From JAAOII01 sp965207945 (GTDB lineage: Bacteria > Pseudomonadota > Gammaproteobacteria > CBDBNL01 > JAAOII01), in contig OZ242303.1 in assembly GCA_965207945.1 (NCBI GenBank), positions 1,674,001 through 1,738,000 on the forward strand: DNA of 64,000 nucleotides, in the 5' to 3' direction. Positions 37,994 through 48,657 of the stretch are shown in pieces. Both the position numbers and the translations under genes were made by a program. Below the pieces are notes generated by a model. The model searched no databases and was not told the origin of the DNA. It worked only from the letters and a program-made list of their open reading frames with translations. Within the stretch, counting starts at the first letter, position 1. Every line of letters starts with the position of its first letter.

Positions 37994-40891
37994 ATGACAT
38001 CAACTAACCAAGATTATCGTCCCACACTGAACCTGCCAGCAACGGATTTTCCGATGAAGGGAAATCTGCCACAACGTGAACCGCAGATTCTTGCTAAATG
38101 GCAAGAAAACAATATATATAAGAGCATTCGCGCCGCCCGCAGCGGACGCGAAAAATGGGTGCTGCATGATGGTCCTCCTTATGCTAATGGACGTCTGCAT
38201 TTAGGGCATGCTGTAAATAAAATTCTCAAAGATGTTATTGTTAAGTGTTTTTCCTTGTGTGGCTATGATAGCCCTTATGTGCCAGGGTGGGATTGTCATG
38301 GTTTGCCGATAGAAGTTAATGTTGAGAAGAAATTAGGGCGTCCTAAAGATGCTGAACAGGCGCAAAAGTTTCGGCAAGAATGTCGCGACTATGCCAAGAA
38401 TTGGCTGGATATTCAACGCACAGAATTTAAACGGATGGGAGTAATTGGCGACTGGGATAATCCATACATAACTATGGATTATAAAGTGGAAGCAGATATC
38501 ATCCGCTCGCTTGGCGTCATCTATAACAATGGACATATTGAGCAGGGCTATAAACCCGTGCAATGGTGTTTGCATTGTCAATCAGCTTTGGCAGAAGCCG
38601 AAGTGGAGTATAAAGATAAAACCTCAGCTGGCATAAGTGTTGGTTTCCCCCTGCCACCCGAACAGGAAGCGGAGTTATTCAAAAGAGCAAGCGAGCAAGG
38701 TTTGAAACAAGATGCGGGCGGCACACAGGGGCAAGGGCAAGGAAAAGTCATGTTCGTCATCTGGACTACCACCCCATGGACCATCGTGGCTAATCGCGCA
38801 GTAACCCTGAACCCTGATTTAGAATATTGCTTAGTTCAAAGCGAGCGGGAGGAAGGAAACGAACCTCTGCGTTTATTACTAGCAAAAGAATTGGTGGATG
38901 ATTTACTTAAAAAATATTCCATGCCCAACAAAGGCATCTTAGCAACAATAACTGGCAGCAAATTACAAGGGCTGACGCTACGTCATCCATATTACGAGCG
39001 CGACTCTTTAGTTACTGTTGGAGATTATGTTACTGTTGAAAGCGGCAGCGGACTAGTCCATTCAGCGCCAGCTTACGGATTGGATGATTTTTTCATGGGC
39101 AAGAAACATGGGTTGGAACTTGATAACCCAGTGAACGACTATGGCAAGTATGCCAGCGAGACCCCTCTGGTAGGAGACATGCATATATTCAAGGACGAAG
39201 ATAAACTGATTAGTTTAATCAAAGAGAGCGGTTGCTTGATTCATAGCGAGGATTACCAGCATCAGTATCCACATTGTTGGCGGCATAAAACCCCAACCAT
39301 CTATCGCGCTACTACTCAATGGTTCATAAGCATGACAAAGCAGGACCTCATAGGCAAGGTTCTCAAAGAGACCCCTGAAATTCGCTGGACGCCAGAATGG
39401 GGACAAGGGCGTATAGAAGGTATGATGACTAATCGCCCCGATTGGTGCATATCTCGCCAACGACATTGGGGAGTTCCGATTCCGTTTTTTGTGCATAAAG
39501 AAAGTAAAGAACCGCATCCTCGTACTGCCGAGCTGATAGAAGATATTGCCAAGTTAATTGAAAAAGAAGGTGTGGATGCCTGGCATCACCTTGAAGCGCG
39601 CGACGTTTTGGGCGATGAGGCGGACGACTACAGCAAAGTCCAGCATATATTGGATGTGTGGTTTGATTCTGGCACCACTCATTTTTCGGTGTTGCGCCAG
39701 CGCCCTGAGTTGGACTATCCTGCTGCCATGTACTTGGAAGGGTCCGACCAACATCGCGGCTGGTTTCAGTCATCCATCTTATGCGGAGTGGCAATGGATG
39801 AAAAAGCTCCATATAGAGAAGTGCTAACCCATGGTTTTACGGTTGATAGTCAAGGGCATAAGATGTCCAAATCGCTCGGCAACATAATTGAACCAAGTGA
39901 GGTAATAAACCGCCTCGGCGCTGATGTTTTACGTTGGTGGGTGATATCATCCGACTATACCAATGAGATGGTCATCTCACAAGATATACTTGCTTCAACT
40001 AGTGATATCTACCGCAAGGTACGCAATACCCTACGTTTCTTACTTGCCAATTTGCATGACTTTGATGCAAGTCAGCATCTGATAACGCCGAGCAAAATGT
40101 TATCTCTTGACCAATGGGTGGTGGATAGAACCTTGCAACTCCAAGAGGAGTTGAGAGACGATTACACTAACTATCGTTATCCTGCCGCTTGTCGTAAAAT
40201 TCATCAATTTTGCGTGCGCGAGCTCGGTGGCTTTTATTTAGACATTATCAAAGACCGCCAATATACCATGCATAAAGAGAGCGAAGCGCGCCGCTCGGCG
40301 CAAAGCGCAATTTTTCATACATTAGAAGCGCTCGTCCGTTGGCTGGCTCCCATCACAAGCTTTACTGCCGAGGAAGTGTGGGGCTATATGTCTGGGATGC
40401 CTGGGATGCCTGGCAAAAGGGATGCGTCAGTTCTAACTGCTGAATGGTATGATGGTTTGTTTGATTTAGCTTCTGTTAGTTCTGCGCTGGGACGCGAAGA
40501 GTGGGCGACTATATTTAATGTGAAAGAGCAGGTCAATCGCTTAATGGAGGAACAACGTAGCGCTGATGTTATAGGTTCTTCTTTAGAGGCAGAGGTTACG
40601 CTTTATTGCGATGATGGATTGCGTCTTATCATTGACAAATTGGGAGATGAGCTGAAATTCTTTTTTATTACTTCGGCGGCGCAACTCAAACCTAAAGCAG
40701 AGGCGCCCTCTGATGCATTAGAAACCACTCTGCCTGGATTACTGCTATCATCTCGTCCGTCTGCAGCGGTTAAATGCGCGCGTTGTTGGCATCGCTCTGA
40801 GGATGTTGGCAAGGATTCCTCCCACCCAGATATTTGCAGCCGTTGTGTAACCAATCTAAGCGCCCCAGGCGAAACCCGCCTTCACGGTTAG
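37994..40891 (+). CDS. ileS: Isoleucyl-tRNA synthetase
   Basis: IleRS charges tRNA-Ile and edits misactivated valine. The protein is about 965 residues from the ATG at 37994. Visible are the class I HIGH-type motif HLGH (GRLHLGHAVNKIL), the editing domain (FVIWTTTPWTIVANRAV), the KMSKS motif (HKMSKSLGN) and the C-terminal zinc finger (CARCW...CSRC). An extension to 37973 is rejected because it overlaps the promoter. The usual downstream lspA is missing; glmU follows instead. The mRNA is predicted to be leaderless. Confidence 0.97.
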   Translation: MTSTNQDYRPTLNLPATDFPMKGNLPQREPQILAKWQENNIYKSIRAARSGREKWVLHDGPPYANGRLHLGHAVNKILKDVIVKCFSLCGYDSPYVPGWDCHGLPIEVNVEKKLGRPKDAEQAQKFRQECRDYAKNWLDIQRTEFKRMGVIGDWDNPYITMDYKVEADIIRSLGVIYNNGHIEQGYKPVQWCLHCQSALAEAEVEYKDKTSAGISVGFPLPPEQEAELFKRASEQGLKQDAGGTQGQGQGKVMFVIWTTTPWTIVANRAVTLNPDLEYCLVQSEREEGNEPLRLLLAKELVDDLLKKYSMPNKGILATITGSKLQGLTLRHPYYERDSLVTVGDYVTVESGSGLVHSAPAYGLDDFFMGKKHGLELDNPVNDYGKYASETPLVGDMHIFKDEDKLISLIKESGCLIHSEDYQHQYPHCWRHKTPTIYRATTQWFISMTKQDLIGKVLKETPEIRWTPEWGQGRIEGMMTNRPDWCISRQRHWGVPIPFFVHKESKEPHPRTAELIEDIAKLIEKEGVDAWHHLEARDVLGDEADDYSKVQHILDVWFDSGTTHFSVLRQRPELDYPAAMYLEGSDQHRGWFQSSILCGVAMDEKAPYREVLTHGFTVDSQGHKMSKSLGNIIEPSEVINRLGADVLRWWVISSDYTNEMVISQDILASTSDIYRKVRNTLRFLLANLHDFDASQHLITPSKMLSLDQWVVDRTLQLQEELRDDYTNYRYPAACRKIHQFCVRELGGFYLDIIKDRQYTMHKESEARRSAQSAIFHTLEALVRWLAPITSFTAEEVWGYMSGMPGMPGKRDASVLTAEWYDGLFDLASVSSALGREEWATIFNVKEQVNRLMEEQRSADVIGSSLEAEVTLYCDDGLRLIIDKLGDELKFFFITSAAQLKPKAEAPSDALETTLPGLLLSSRPSAAVKCARCWHRSEDVGKDSSHPDICSRCVTNLSAPGETRLHG

Positions 40892-40900
40892 GTCGGAAGC

Positions 40901-40929
40901 TTTTAAATTTATAACCCATAATGTATAAT
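40901..40929 (+). promoter_or_regulatory. glmU promoter predicting a leaderless mRNA
   Basis: A perfect TATAAT (40924-40929) lies exactly 6 nt before the glmU ATG. The hexamer 17 bp upstream (TTTTAA, 40901-40906) is a weak -35. No Shine-Dalgarno sequence is present. The spacing is identical to that at ileS and tctB. Confidence 0.5.
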
Positions 40930-40935
40930 CTATAA

Positions 40936-42375
40936 ATGAAAAACGAATTTATCATCTTAGCAGCCGGCAAAGGTAAAAGAATGGCAACAGATGTGCCTAA
41001 GGTTCTCTTACCCTTAGGTGGTGAACCGATGCTCTTCCATATTATCAAACAGGTTGCTACAATCAAACATAGCAACATTAATCTGGTAATTGGCAACGGC
41101 AGTCCTCAGGTGAAAGACGCTCTAAATGAATCGCTGCAAATTCCTGTCAGAAAGATTACCCAACAGCAGCAGCTGGGAACAGGCCATGCTGTGGCTCAGG
41201 CAATTCGCGCCGTCCCAAATGATTGCATAGTAGTAGTCCTTTACGGCGATGTGCCTTTACTGCAAAAATCTACTATCACCCGCATGATAAACGCAGCGCA
41301 GGGCTTGAGCGCTGATAGCTCATCTTCTAAGCGTGGCAAACAGCGCGCGACTAAAGCCAATAGTGGTAACTGCGCTGTATGGCTTACTGCTCTAATGGAA
41401 AACCCCACTGGTTACGGACGAATCATCCGCAACCCTGTCGGTAATCCTATTGCAATTATGGAAGAAAAAGATTGCAATTCAACGCAACGCAAAATTAAAG
41501 AAGTAAACACTGGAATAATGGCGGCACCGGCGGCATCTATGAAAAAATGGCTGCGGAAATTAATGGCGCAAAAGCCCGCCAATAAACAACAAGAATATTT
41601 GCTGACAGATTTAATGCTCATGGCACACAATGAAGAACACCCCATCAAGACCCTAACCACCAAAGATACCAGCGAATTCTTAGGGGCTAATGATATGCTG
41701 CAGCTTGCTCATCTGGAAAGAGTGCTACAGTTGCGGCGTGTGGGCGAGCTGGCAAAACGCGGTGTTTATTTTCGCGACCCGAAACGGGCTGATATATGCG
41801 GTGATATTAAAGTTGGACGCAATGTGCGCATAGGAGTTAATGTTATCCTTAGCGGCGATATTAAAATTGGCAATGATGTTACCATTGGCAACCATTGCAA
41901 CATAACTTCCTCTATCATAGAAGATGGTAGCGAAGTGAAGGACTTTTGTCATATTCAGGATAGTCGCATAGGTAAACAATGCACCTTGGGACCTTATGCT
42001 CGCTTAAGACCACAAAGTATTCTTGAGGATGAGGCGATGTTAGGTAATTTTATTGAAGTGAAGAATTCCAAAATGGGCAAGAGCTCTAAGGCGAATCATC
42101 TTAGTTATATTGGAGATTCACAAATAGGCAAGGGAGTGAATATGGGGGCTGGCACCATCACCTGTAACTATGATGGAAAGAATAAACACCAAACCACAAT
42201 TAAGGACGGAGCTTTTATTGGTTCTAATACTGCATTGGTTGCCCCAGTAACAGTTGGCAAGAATGCAATTGTTGGCGCTGGTTCGGTGATAACAGAAAAT
42301 ATTCCCGCAGCAAACTTGGCAATTACCAGAAGCCCGCAAAAGAACATAAAGGGTTACCAACGCAACCGCAAGTAG
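40936..42375 (+). CDS. glmU: Bifunctional N-acetylglucosamine-1-phosphate uridyltransferase / glucosamine-1-phosphate acetyltransferase
   Basis: GlmU makes UDP-GlcNAc, the precursor of peptidoglycan and lipid A. The 479-residue protein has the nucleotidyltransferase signature LAAGKGKRMATDVPKVLLPL at the N-terminus, QLGTGHAV and LYGDVPLL. The C-terminal left-handed beta-helix acetyltransferase contains NFIEVKNSKMGK, NHLSYIGDSQIG and GAGTITCNYDGKNKHQT. It is slightly longer than the usual 456 residues, mainly from a Ser/Lys-rich insertion near residue 130-140. It lies 44 bp downstream of ileS with its own putative promoter. Confidence 0.97.
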   Translation: MKNEFIILAAGKGKRMATDVPKVLLPLGGEPMLFHIIKQVATIKHSNINLVIGNGSPQVKDALNESLQIPVRKITQQQQLGTGHAVAQAIRAVPNDCIVVVLYGDVPLLQKSTITRMINAAQGLSADSSSSKRGKQRATKANSGNCAVWLTALMENPTGYGRIIRNPVGNPIAIMEEKDCNSTQRKIKEVNTGIMAAPAASMKKWLRKLMAQKPANKQQEYLLTDLMLMAHNEEHPIKTLTTKDTSEFLGANDMLQLAHLERVLQLRRVGELAKRGVYFRDPKRADICGDIKVGRNVRIGVNVILSGDIKIGNDVTIGNHCNITSSIIEDGSEVKDFCHIQDSRIGKQCTLGPYARLRPQSILEDEAMLGNFIEVKNSKMGKSSKANHLSYIGDSQIGKGVNMGAGTITCNYDGKNKHQTTIKDGAFIGSNTALVAPVTVGKNAIVGAGSVITENIPAANLAITRSPQKNIKGYQRNRK

Positions 42376-42422
42376 GGATTAGAGTATATCCCTGTATAAT
42401 AAAAACAGGAGGAAACAGAATT

Positions 42423-43616
42423 ATGACTTACAAGAAACAAACACAAGCAATTCGTTGCCAACTTGAGCGCAGCGAACAAAGGGAACATTCGGTTCCCATA
42501 TACTTAACGTCCAGTTATGTTTTTGACAATGCTGAGCATGGTCGCGCGCTTTTTGCTGGCGAGATGGAAGGCAATAACTATGGCAGGTATAACAACCCTA
42601 ATACTTCTGAGTTTGCCACCAAGATTGCCCTACTAGAAGAAGCAGAACACGGAGTTTGCTTTGCCACTGGAATGGCGGCAATATTCACCGCAATAATGTC
42701 ACATTGTAAAAGTGGCGATAAGATTGTGGCATCGCGTTGTTTATTTGGTTCTACTGTGCAAATTCTCACCAAGATGGTACCTAAGTGGGGCATGAACGCA
42801 GCTTTTGTGGATAATGGCGCTACGTTAGATGCTTGGCAGAAGGCACTTACTGACGATGTGGCAATGTGCATTATTGAAACTCCAGCTAATCCCACTTTGG
42901 AAATTATAGATATATCAGGGCTTGCCAAAATATGTCGCGCCAAGAAGATAATTCTAATGGTGGATAATGCTTACGCTACGCCTTTCTTGCAAACCCCTAT
43001 TACTTTAGGCGCCGATTTGGTAATGCATTCGGCAACCAAGTATATTGATGGACAAGGACGTTGCCTTGGCGGAGTAGTTGCTGGCAGCAGAGCTATGATA
43101 GAGCCGTTGGAATTTATGCTGCGTCATGCTGGAGCAGCTCTATCACCTTTTAATGCTTGGGTTCTGAGTAAGAGTTTAGAACACCTGGGTTTGCGGGTGC
43201 AAAAACACAGCGACAATGGCTTAATCTTTGCCCGCTATTTAGAGCAGCATCCTAAGGTGTCCAAAGTTAATTATCCTTTCTTAGAGAGCTTTCCGCAATA
43301 TGATTTAGCGCGGCAGCAGATGAGTGGTGGTGGTGGCACACTGAGCTTTTCAATTAAATCTGCCGCAAAAGATAAGGCAAAACTTCGCAAACAGGCAATG
43401 TCAATTCTTGATGCTTTACAGATGTGTTCTCTTTCCGCCAATTTAGGCGATACCCGCACTATAGTTACCCACCCTGCCACTACAACTCATAGCTCATTAA
43501 CTGAAAAACAACGTTCAGATATGGGGATAGATGACGGGCTTATCAGAGTATCAGTTGGACTAGAAGATATGGATGATATAATTGCTGACTTTGAAGAGGG
43601 GTTTGATTCCATATAA
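42423..43616 (+). CDS. metZ: O-succinylhomoserine sulfhydrylase
   Basis: MetZ forms homocysteine directly from O-succinylhomoserine and sulfide, the direct sulfhydrylation route to methionine. The 397-residue PLP enzyme belongs to the Cys/Met metabolism family: the pyridoxal Lys is near residue 206 in MHSATKYIDGQGR, with YGRYNNPNTSEFA, FATGMAAIFTA and DNAYATPFLQ. The substitution pattern fits MetZ rather than MetB, but substrate choice (succinyl or acetyl) cannot be fixed from sequence alone. A good AGGAGG lies 10 nt before the ATG, and a TATAAT box at 42395-42400 may give it a separate promoter. Confidence 0.9.
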   Translation: MTYKKQTQAIRCQLERSEQREHSVPIYLTSSYVFDNAEHGRALFAGEMEGNNYGRYNNPNTSEFATKIALLEEAEHGVCFATGMAAIFTAIMSHCKSGDKIVASRCLFGSTVQILTKMVPKWGMNAAFVDNGATLDAWQKALTDDVAMCIIETPANPTLEIIDISGLAKICRAKKIILMVDNAYATPFLQTPITLGADLVMHSATKYIDGQGRCLGGVVAGSRAMIEPLEFMLRHAGAALSPFNAWVLSKSLEHLGLRVQKHSDNGLIFARYLEQHPKVSKVNYPFLESFPQYDLARQQMSGGGGTLSFSIKSAAKDKAKLRKQAMSILDALQMCSLSANLGDTRTIVTHPATTTHSSLTEKQRSDMGIDDGLIRVSVGLEDMDDIIADFEEGFDSI

Positions 43617-43650
43617 AAATTAACTGCAAAGTCAAAGATAGAATGAACGG

Positions 43651-46600
43651 TTAGGTTATTCTCTTTAAAAGATTAAGCAGGTAATGCAGCAATCCCAAAT
43701 CAGATTCTTCTTCGGGGTTAATGGAGGTAAATGCCTCTGTGTACGAAGCCAATATTATAGCGTTCCGTTTAGACCATTTATCCAGTGTTGCTTCTTGTGC
43801 TGCTTCTTGGGCTGCTTCTTTTACCACCTCTTGTTTCATTTTTTGTTTTTGGGCAAAAGATGGCAAAAGAGAAGATAAAATTCTACGCTCTTGCTCATAA
43901 ATATCTAATGTAATTTCGCTGATGGTAATCCTATGCCAACGGTTTTTATCATCCATATTCTGCGCAGCTTTAATTAATTCATCAAAGCCAAAATGTTGTT
44001 CTAATATAGACGCTAAGCTATCCACCATCAGTGGATCTATTTTACTCCGCATTGATACTTCTGCCTCCAGCAAAATATTTACTCCGTTGAGGACTGCAAT
44101 AAAAGAACCAATTAAATTTGCATCCACTCCATGTTCTTTGGCTCTGGCAAATAGTTTTTTAGCAGCAGGGTTCTTTGATAGGTATTCAGCTGAATGCACC
44201 TGGGTTTTAAATATCCTCACCTTATTAACCGCAGCTTTTAGCGTATCAGTATTTGCCTTGCTATAAAGTTTACGTTGTATTGCATACTTTAACGCTCTTA
44301 TATAAGCACTTTGGCATTTGCATAATTCTGCAATAATCTTTGGATAGAAAGTCGCAACCTGAGATAACTTTTGATTTAGCTCAATAAAACCAAACACTTC
44401 ATCCAAAGCAAAGAAAGTTTGAGCATAATCCGGTAATTGAGCCAATTCCTCTTTGGTCATGTCCGCCCAGAAAGCTAGCCCTAAGTTATCCACCATGTAA
44501 TTTACCGCCTGCACATCAAGAATGCGTTCGGCAAGGAAGTGCTTGGTTATATCATCGCCAGCCATATTTGCCAGCTTGGACGGGAAGTAATTAAATAGCA
44601 GCTTAACTAAACGAGGATCTTTAATTAGAACATGCTCTGCCAGGGTTTGTTTAATTTTAGTTTTACACAAGCCAAATAGAATTGATAATTGCGGGCGAGT
44701 TATATAGCCAGGGTTTTCCTCAAAAGAAAACTCTATCTTATCTGCCACTTCCAAAGATGTTATTAATAACTGATGACGCGGAAATAATTCTTTTGCTTGA
44801 TATCTTTCTAAACTTAACGTCAGATTTTGCGCTAAGTTTTCTTCTAACACCGATTCTGATACAGAGGAAGTCATGCTCTTTAATAGTTGATGGCGCGCCA
44901 CATCCACATCTTGTGGAGTAGATACCTGCTTGCTTGAGTTCTTGCCTTTGCCCGCGGCAGAAGATTTTTTATTAGTCCCCTCTGTAAGTTTTCCTTTTTC
45001 CTGCAACAAAGAAAGAAGTATCTTAATGTTAACTTCTCGGTCCGAACAATGAACTCCGCCACTGTTATCATTGGAATCTGTAGCTATTCTGCCGCCAGCT
45101 CTATCAAATTCAATCCGTCCCTGCAAAGTTGCTCCAAGGTTAGCGCCCTCGCCCACAACCTTAACCTTAAGCTCATTGCCATTAATTCTTAATCCATCAT
45201 TTAACTTATCGCCAACATCGTTATTGGATTCATGGCTACCTTTAACATAAGTGCCTATCCCTCCTAACCACAGGAGATCTGCTTGTGAAGAAAGAATATG
45301 CTTAATTAGTTTGGCAGGGCTAATTGATGATTCTCTAATTTTAAATTTCTTTTTAATCGCGTTGCTAAGTTTAATGCTTTTTGCCGCGCGGCTAAACACA
45401 TCTCCCCCTGGGGATATTGCCGACCTTTTATAATCCTGCCAAGTAGAACCTGGTGTGTTGAATAGGCGCTGCCTTTCGCGAAATGAGGCATGCGGGTTTG
45501 GGTTTGGGTCTATGAAAATATTGCGATGATTGAAGGCGCAGATAAGACGCAAGTTAGAGGACAGCAACATTCCATTGCCAAATACATCTCCCGACATGTC
45601 CCCCACCCCTATAACTTCAATAGCATCTTTATCTGCATCAATTCCCAGCTCGGCAAAGTTGCGTTTGACGGACTCCCAAGCCCCACGCGCAGTTATCCCC
45701 ATGTCCTTATGGCTGTAGCCGGACGAGCCGCTAGATGCAAAAGCATCGTCTAGCCAGAACCCTTGTTCTTTTGCTATATCGTTTGCAATATCAGAAAAAT
45801 CTGCAGTGCCCTTATCTGGCGCCACCACCAAATAAGGGTCGGGGTCATCGTAAACTCTAATCCCTTTCACCATAGATACCTTGCCCGCCGTGTAATTATC
45901 GGTTAACTCTAGCAATGCTTTAATGAAAGTGGAATATATTTCTTGCGAATCTTTATCAGGGTTTTTAATATAAAAGCCGCCTTTAGCTCCTGTTGGAACT
46001 ATGATAGCATTTTTAATTATTTGCGCCGCCACCAGCTGGTATATTTCGTTACGATAGCCAGCTCGTTTGTCCGACCACCTTATACCACCGCGCGCCTCAG
46101 GACCATTACGTAGATGCACCCCTTCAAAATCTGGTGAGTAAACAAATATTTCATACTGCGGCTGATGTTCTTCACAAAATGTGAGTTTTGTGGGATGCAG
46201 CTTGAATGATAAATAGGGAGGCGCATTCGTAGCAGATAATTTATCCCTAACGCCAAGTTCTTTACCAGTTATCAAAGCTCCCTTCTTGTTAGAAGCCAAG
46301 TAAAAATTAGTGCGGTTAATGGCGCCAATTAATTCTTTGCTCCATCTAAGAATTTGATCCTGCTCCAGCGAGGGCACCTCTTCAAGATACTGGTTAAACT
46401 CGTTGCTTAGTTTACGATATACGGCTGCCGTTGCGTCGCTATCTGGTGAGAACTTTACTTTGAACAAATTCACCAGAGTTAATGCGCAATGAGAATACTC
46501 ACACAAAGTATCTTCAATATAGCTGCGCGAAAACCTGCCTTGAATCTGAGCCAAATAGTTTGCCCAAGAGCGTAACAGCATGATGTCTTTATTAGGAATA

Positions 46601-48540
46601 GCAGCCCTAACTGCCAAACGGTTGAAACTATCATTTTCTGCCAAGCCACTATATACCGCAGCGATTGTCTCCTCAAATGGCTGTTTGAATTCATGCGGGC
46701 ATATCTTTTCGTTTGTGCCCATGGTAAGACGAAACTCTAAAAGACGAACTTCCTGCTGTATCTCTCCCGTTGGAGAAAAGAAATAGGGGCGGGAAGTAAT
46801 CGGCTCGGCTCCAGCGTTTTCTAATATATGCACTAAACGGGATAAAGATAAACCACTGGCATGCCCAAAAAGACGAAATCTATAATAGGATTGCGTTTCT
46901 TCAATAATTAAATTAACATGAACTGCTAATTTACCACTGCCTACCGCCAGGACATGTTCTAGGTCTGCGGATGCCTGCGTGCCATCAAAGTTGTCGCGGT
47001 AAGCGCGAGAAAAAACATCCACATACTTCTTATATAAGTGCACTCCCTTATTCTCACCAAAGCGTTTCATAAGCGCTGAACGTAAAAGATAACGCCAACC
47101 TATTCCTATTTGAGCTATCTCGGCTTCAATTTCTTCGGAAACTATTTCTTCGGGGGATTGTTTAGTTAATGGAAAAGTGAGGAAAACCCGCGCCAGCCGC
47201 TCTTCAGAAAATAATACATTAAACTCGCCGGCATCAGTGCGTAAACGACTACGCAGTAGCTTTTCAAACTTGCGGCGCGCTTCAGTGCCGTAATCTTCGC
47301 GCGGCGAAAGAATTGCCGCATTAACAAAGAGCTTGTGTTTATCATAATAAACTATGCTACGAAACGAGGTGGAAGAAAATGCCTCCATCATCCTTTCGGT
47401 GATATGTGTGAACATGTCATCTTCAAGGACTTGCAGCAGTTCATCTCTGGGATAACACGCAAGAGAGTAACGTAGCATGCGCCACTTATATGTGTTGGGT
47501 TGCAGGTTGAATCTTTCAACTTGTTCTGTGAAGCTTTCTCTAATATAGGGAATATCCTCCAAGCTACCATTGAAGAAATCAAAAGCATAAAGCAATAGGA
47601 ATCTATATTCCTCAATTTTTGAACCGCGCTGGACACCTATAGATATGGCATGGGCATAAACCTTACGGTGAATCATTGACACTATTGGCAACTTAAAGAA
47701 ATTTATGCCTATTTGTGGTTTTACCTTCTTCATAATATCCTCAAGTTCAGGATACTTTATAGATTTATCGCATAAGCCCAAGCCATCCCCAATGAAAACA
47801 CTTTGCGCACTTTGTTTATTTGGACTACCGCGGCTGCTATCTTTGCTTGGAGTGCTGTTATTATATTTGCCAAATCCCAGAAACAAACATTTATTGGTAG
47901 TAAGCCAGGTAAGAAACTGCATCTTGAGTTCATCTTTCTCAGTAATTTTACTGCCTCTAAAATTACGATACTCTTGAGTAACAGCAAAAATGCGTTCTTG
48001 CATGGCTTGCCAGTTTCCAGTAACCTGTTTAATTTGCAGGCATAAATTATAAATTGCGCTGTGAAACTCCTTCACCTCGGCTGGGGATAAAAACTCAACG
48101 ATGAAGCGCATAATCATAACCTTGCCACTTGTGCCATTCAATGCAATAATTTTTCCCTTTTCGTGGCTAACTGGAATAATAATATTCTGCTGAGAATAAA
48201 TATAAATGCCTTTATCGGATAGGAGATTTAGCATGGATGCCACCGTAAAGGGCATATTGTCGCAAGACAAATCAATATATGTTTGGTTTTTGGCGGGAGG
48301 ATTGTATATATTGAGGTTGATTTTATTCTTAAGAGTTGCCATAGTGTGTTGAAACAAAGAATAGATGTCAGAAAAATACTCTTCTTTCTTGGCGTTAAAT
48401 GAATCGCCAGGGACTGGATTAGATAAATAGTGGTCTATGAAATCAGTGAATTGTGCCTGCTCTCGTTTGTTGAGACGTTTGGCTCCAATTGCCTGAACGT
48501 CTTTCTTTAATTTATCCCTTTTTTGTATATGTGCTGTCAT
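43651..48540 (-). CDS. gdhB: NAD-specific glutamate dehydrogenase, large (180-kDa) type
   Basis: GDH-180 enzymes oxidise glutamate to 2-oxoglutarate and ammonia with NAD. The 1629-residue protein is of the usual length. The catalytic region around residues 800-1000 shows GPEARGGIRWSDKRAGYRNE, VPTGAKGGF with the expected catalytic lysines, and VIGVGDMSGDVFGNG in the nucleotide-binding part. The long N-terminal regulatory and C-terminal helical regions are typical of the family described in Pseudomonas and Streptomyces. It converges on metZ with 34 bp between stops and no clear terminator. No Shine-Dalgarno sequence is seen at the ATG. Confidence 0.95.
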   Translation of the reverse strand: MTAHIQKRDKLKKDVQAIGAKRLNKREQAQFTDFIDHYLSNPVPGDSFNAKKEEYFSDIYSLFQHTMATLKNKINLNIYNPPAKNQTYIDLSCDNMPFTVASMLNLLSDKGIYIYSQQNIIIPVSHEKGKIIALNGTSGKVMIMRFIVEFLSPAEVKEFHSAIYNLCLQIKQVTGNWQAMQERIFAVTQEYRNFRGSKITEKDELKMQFLTWLTTNKCLFLGFGKYNNSTPSKDSSRGSPNKQSAQSVFIGDGLGLCDKSIKYPELEDIMKKVKPQIGINFFKLPIVSMIHRKVYAHAISIGVQRGSKIEEYRFLLLYAFDFFNGSLEDIPYIRESFTEQVERFNLQPNTYKWRMLRYSLACYPRDELLQVLEDDMFTHITERMMEAFSSTSFRSIVYYDKHKLFVNAAILSPREDYGTEARRKFEKLLRSRLRTDAGEFNVLFSEERLARVFLTFPLTKQSPEEIVSEEIEAEIAQIGIGWRYLLRSALMKRFGENKGVHLYKKYVDVFSRAYRDNFDGTQASADLEHVLAVGSGKLAVHVNLIIEETQSYYRFRLFGHASGLSLSRLVHILENAGAEPITSRPYFFSPTGEIQQEVRLLEFRLTMGTNEKICPHEFKQPFEETIAAVYSGLAENDSFNRLAVRAAIPNKDIMLLRSWANYLAQIQGRFSRSYIEDTLCEYSHCALTLVNLFKVKFSPDSDATAAVYRKLSNEFNQYLEEVPSLEQDQILRWSKELIGAINRTNFYLASNKKGALITGKELGVRDKLSATNAPPYLSFKLHPTKLTFCEEHQPQYEIFVYSPDFEGVHLRNGPEARGGIRWSDKRAGYRNEIYQLVAAQIIKNAIIVPTGAKGGFYIKNPDKDSQEIYSTFIKALLELTDNYTAGKVSMVKGIRVYDDPDPYLVVAPDKGTADFSDIANDIAKEQGFWLDDAFASSGSSGYSHKDMGITARGAWESVKRNFAELGIDADKDAIEVIGVGDMSGDVFGNGMLLSSNLRLICAFNHRNIFIDPNPNPHASFRERQRLFNTPGSTWQDYKRSAISPGGDVFSRAAKSIKLSNAIKKKFKIRESSISPAKLIKHILSSQADLLWLGGIGTYVKGSHESNNDVGDKLNDGLRINGNELKVKVVGEGANLGATLQGRIEFDRAGGRIATDSNDNSGGVHCSDREVNIKILLSLLQEKGKLTEGTNKKSSAAGKGKNSSKQVSTPQDVDVARHQLLKSMTSSVSESVLEENLAQNLTLSLERYQAKELFPRHQLLITSLEVADKIEFSFEENPGYITRPQLSILFGLCKTKIKQTLAEHVLIKDPRLVKLLFNYFPSKLANMAGDDITKHFLAERILDVQAVNYMVDNLGLAFWADMTKEELAQLPDYAQTFFALDEVFGFIELNQKLSQVATFYPKIIAELCKCQSAYIRALKYAIQRKLYSKANTDTLKAAVNKVRIFKTQVHSAEYLSKNPAAKKLFARAKEHGVDANLIGSFIAVLNGVNILLEAEVSMRSKIDPLMVDSLASILEQHFGFDELIKAAQNMDDKNRWHRITISEITLDIYEQERRILSSLLPSFAQKQKMKQEVVKEAAQEAAQEATLDKWSKRNAIILASYTEAFTSINPEEESDLGLLHYLLNLLKRIT

Positions 48541-48657
48541 TATAATATTGGGGTTGATATTAATGCTGATTATTTTACCACAAATCCCATGAATTTGAAA
48601 TCACGCGGAAGTATGGTACTTGAACGATGTTTGAATTCTCGCGACGCATGTCTGTAG

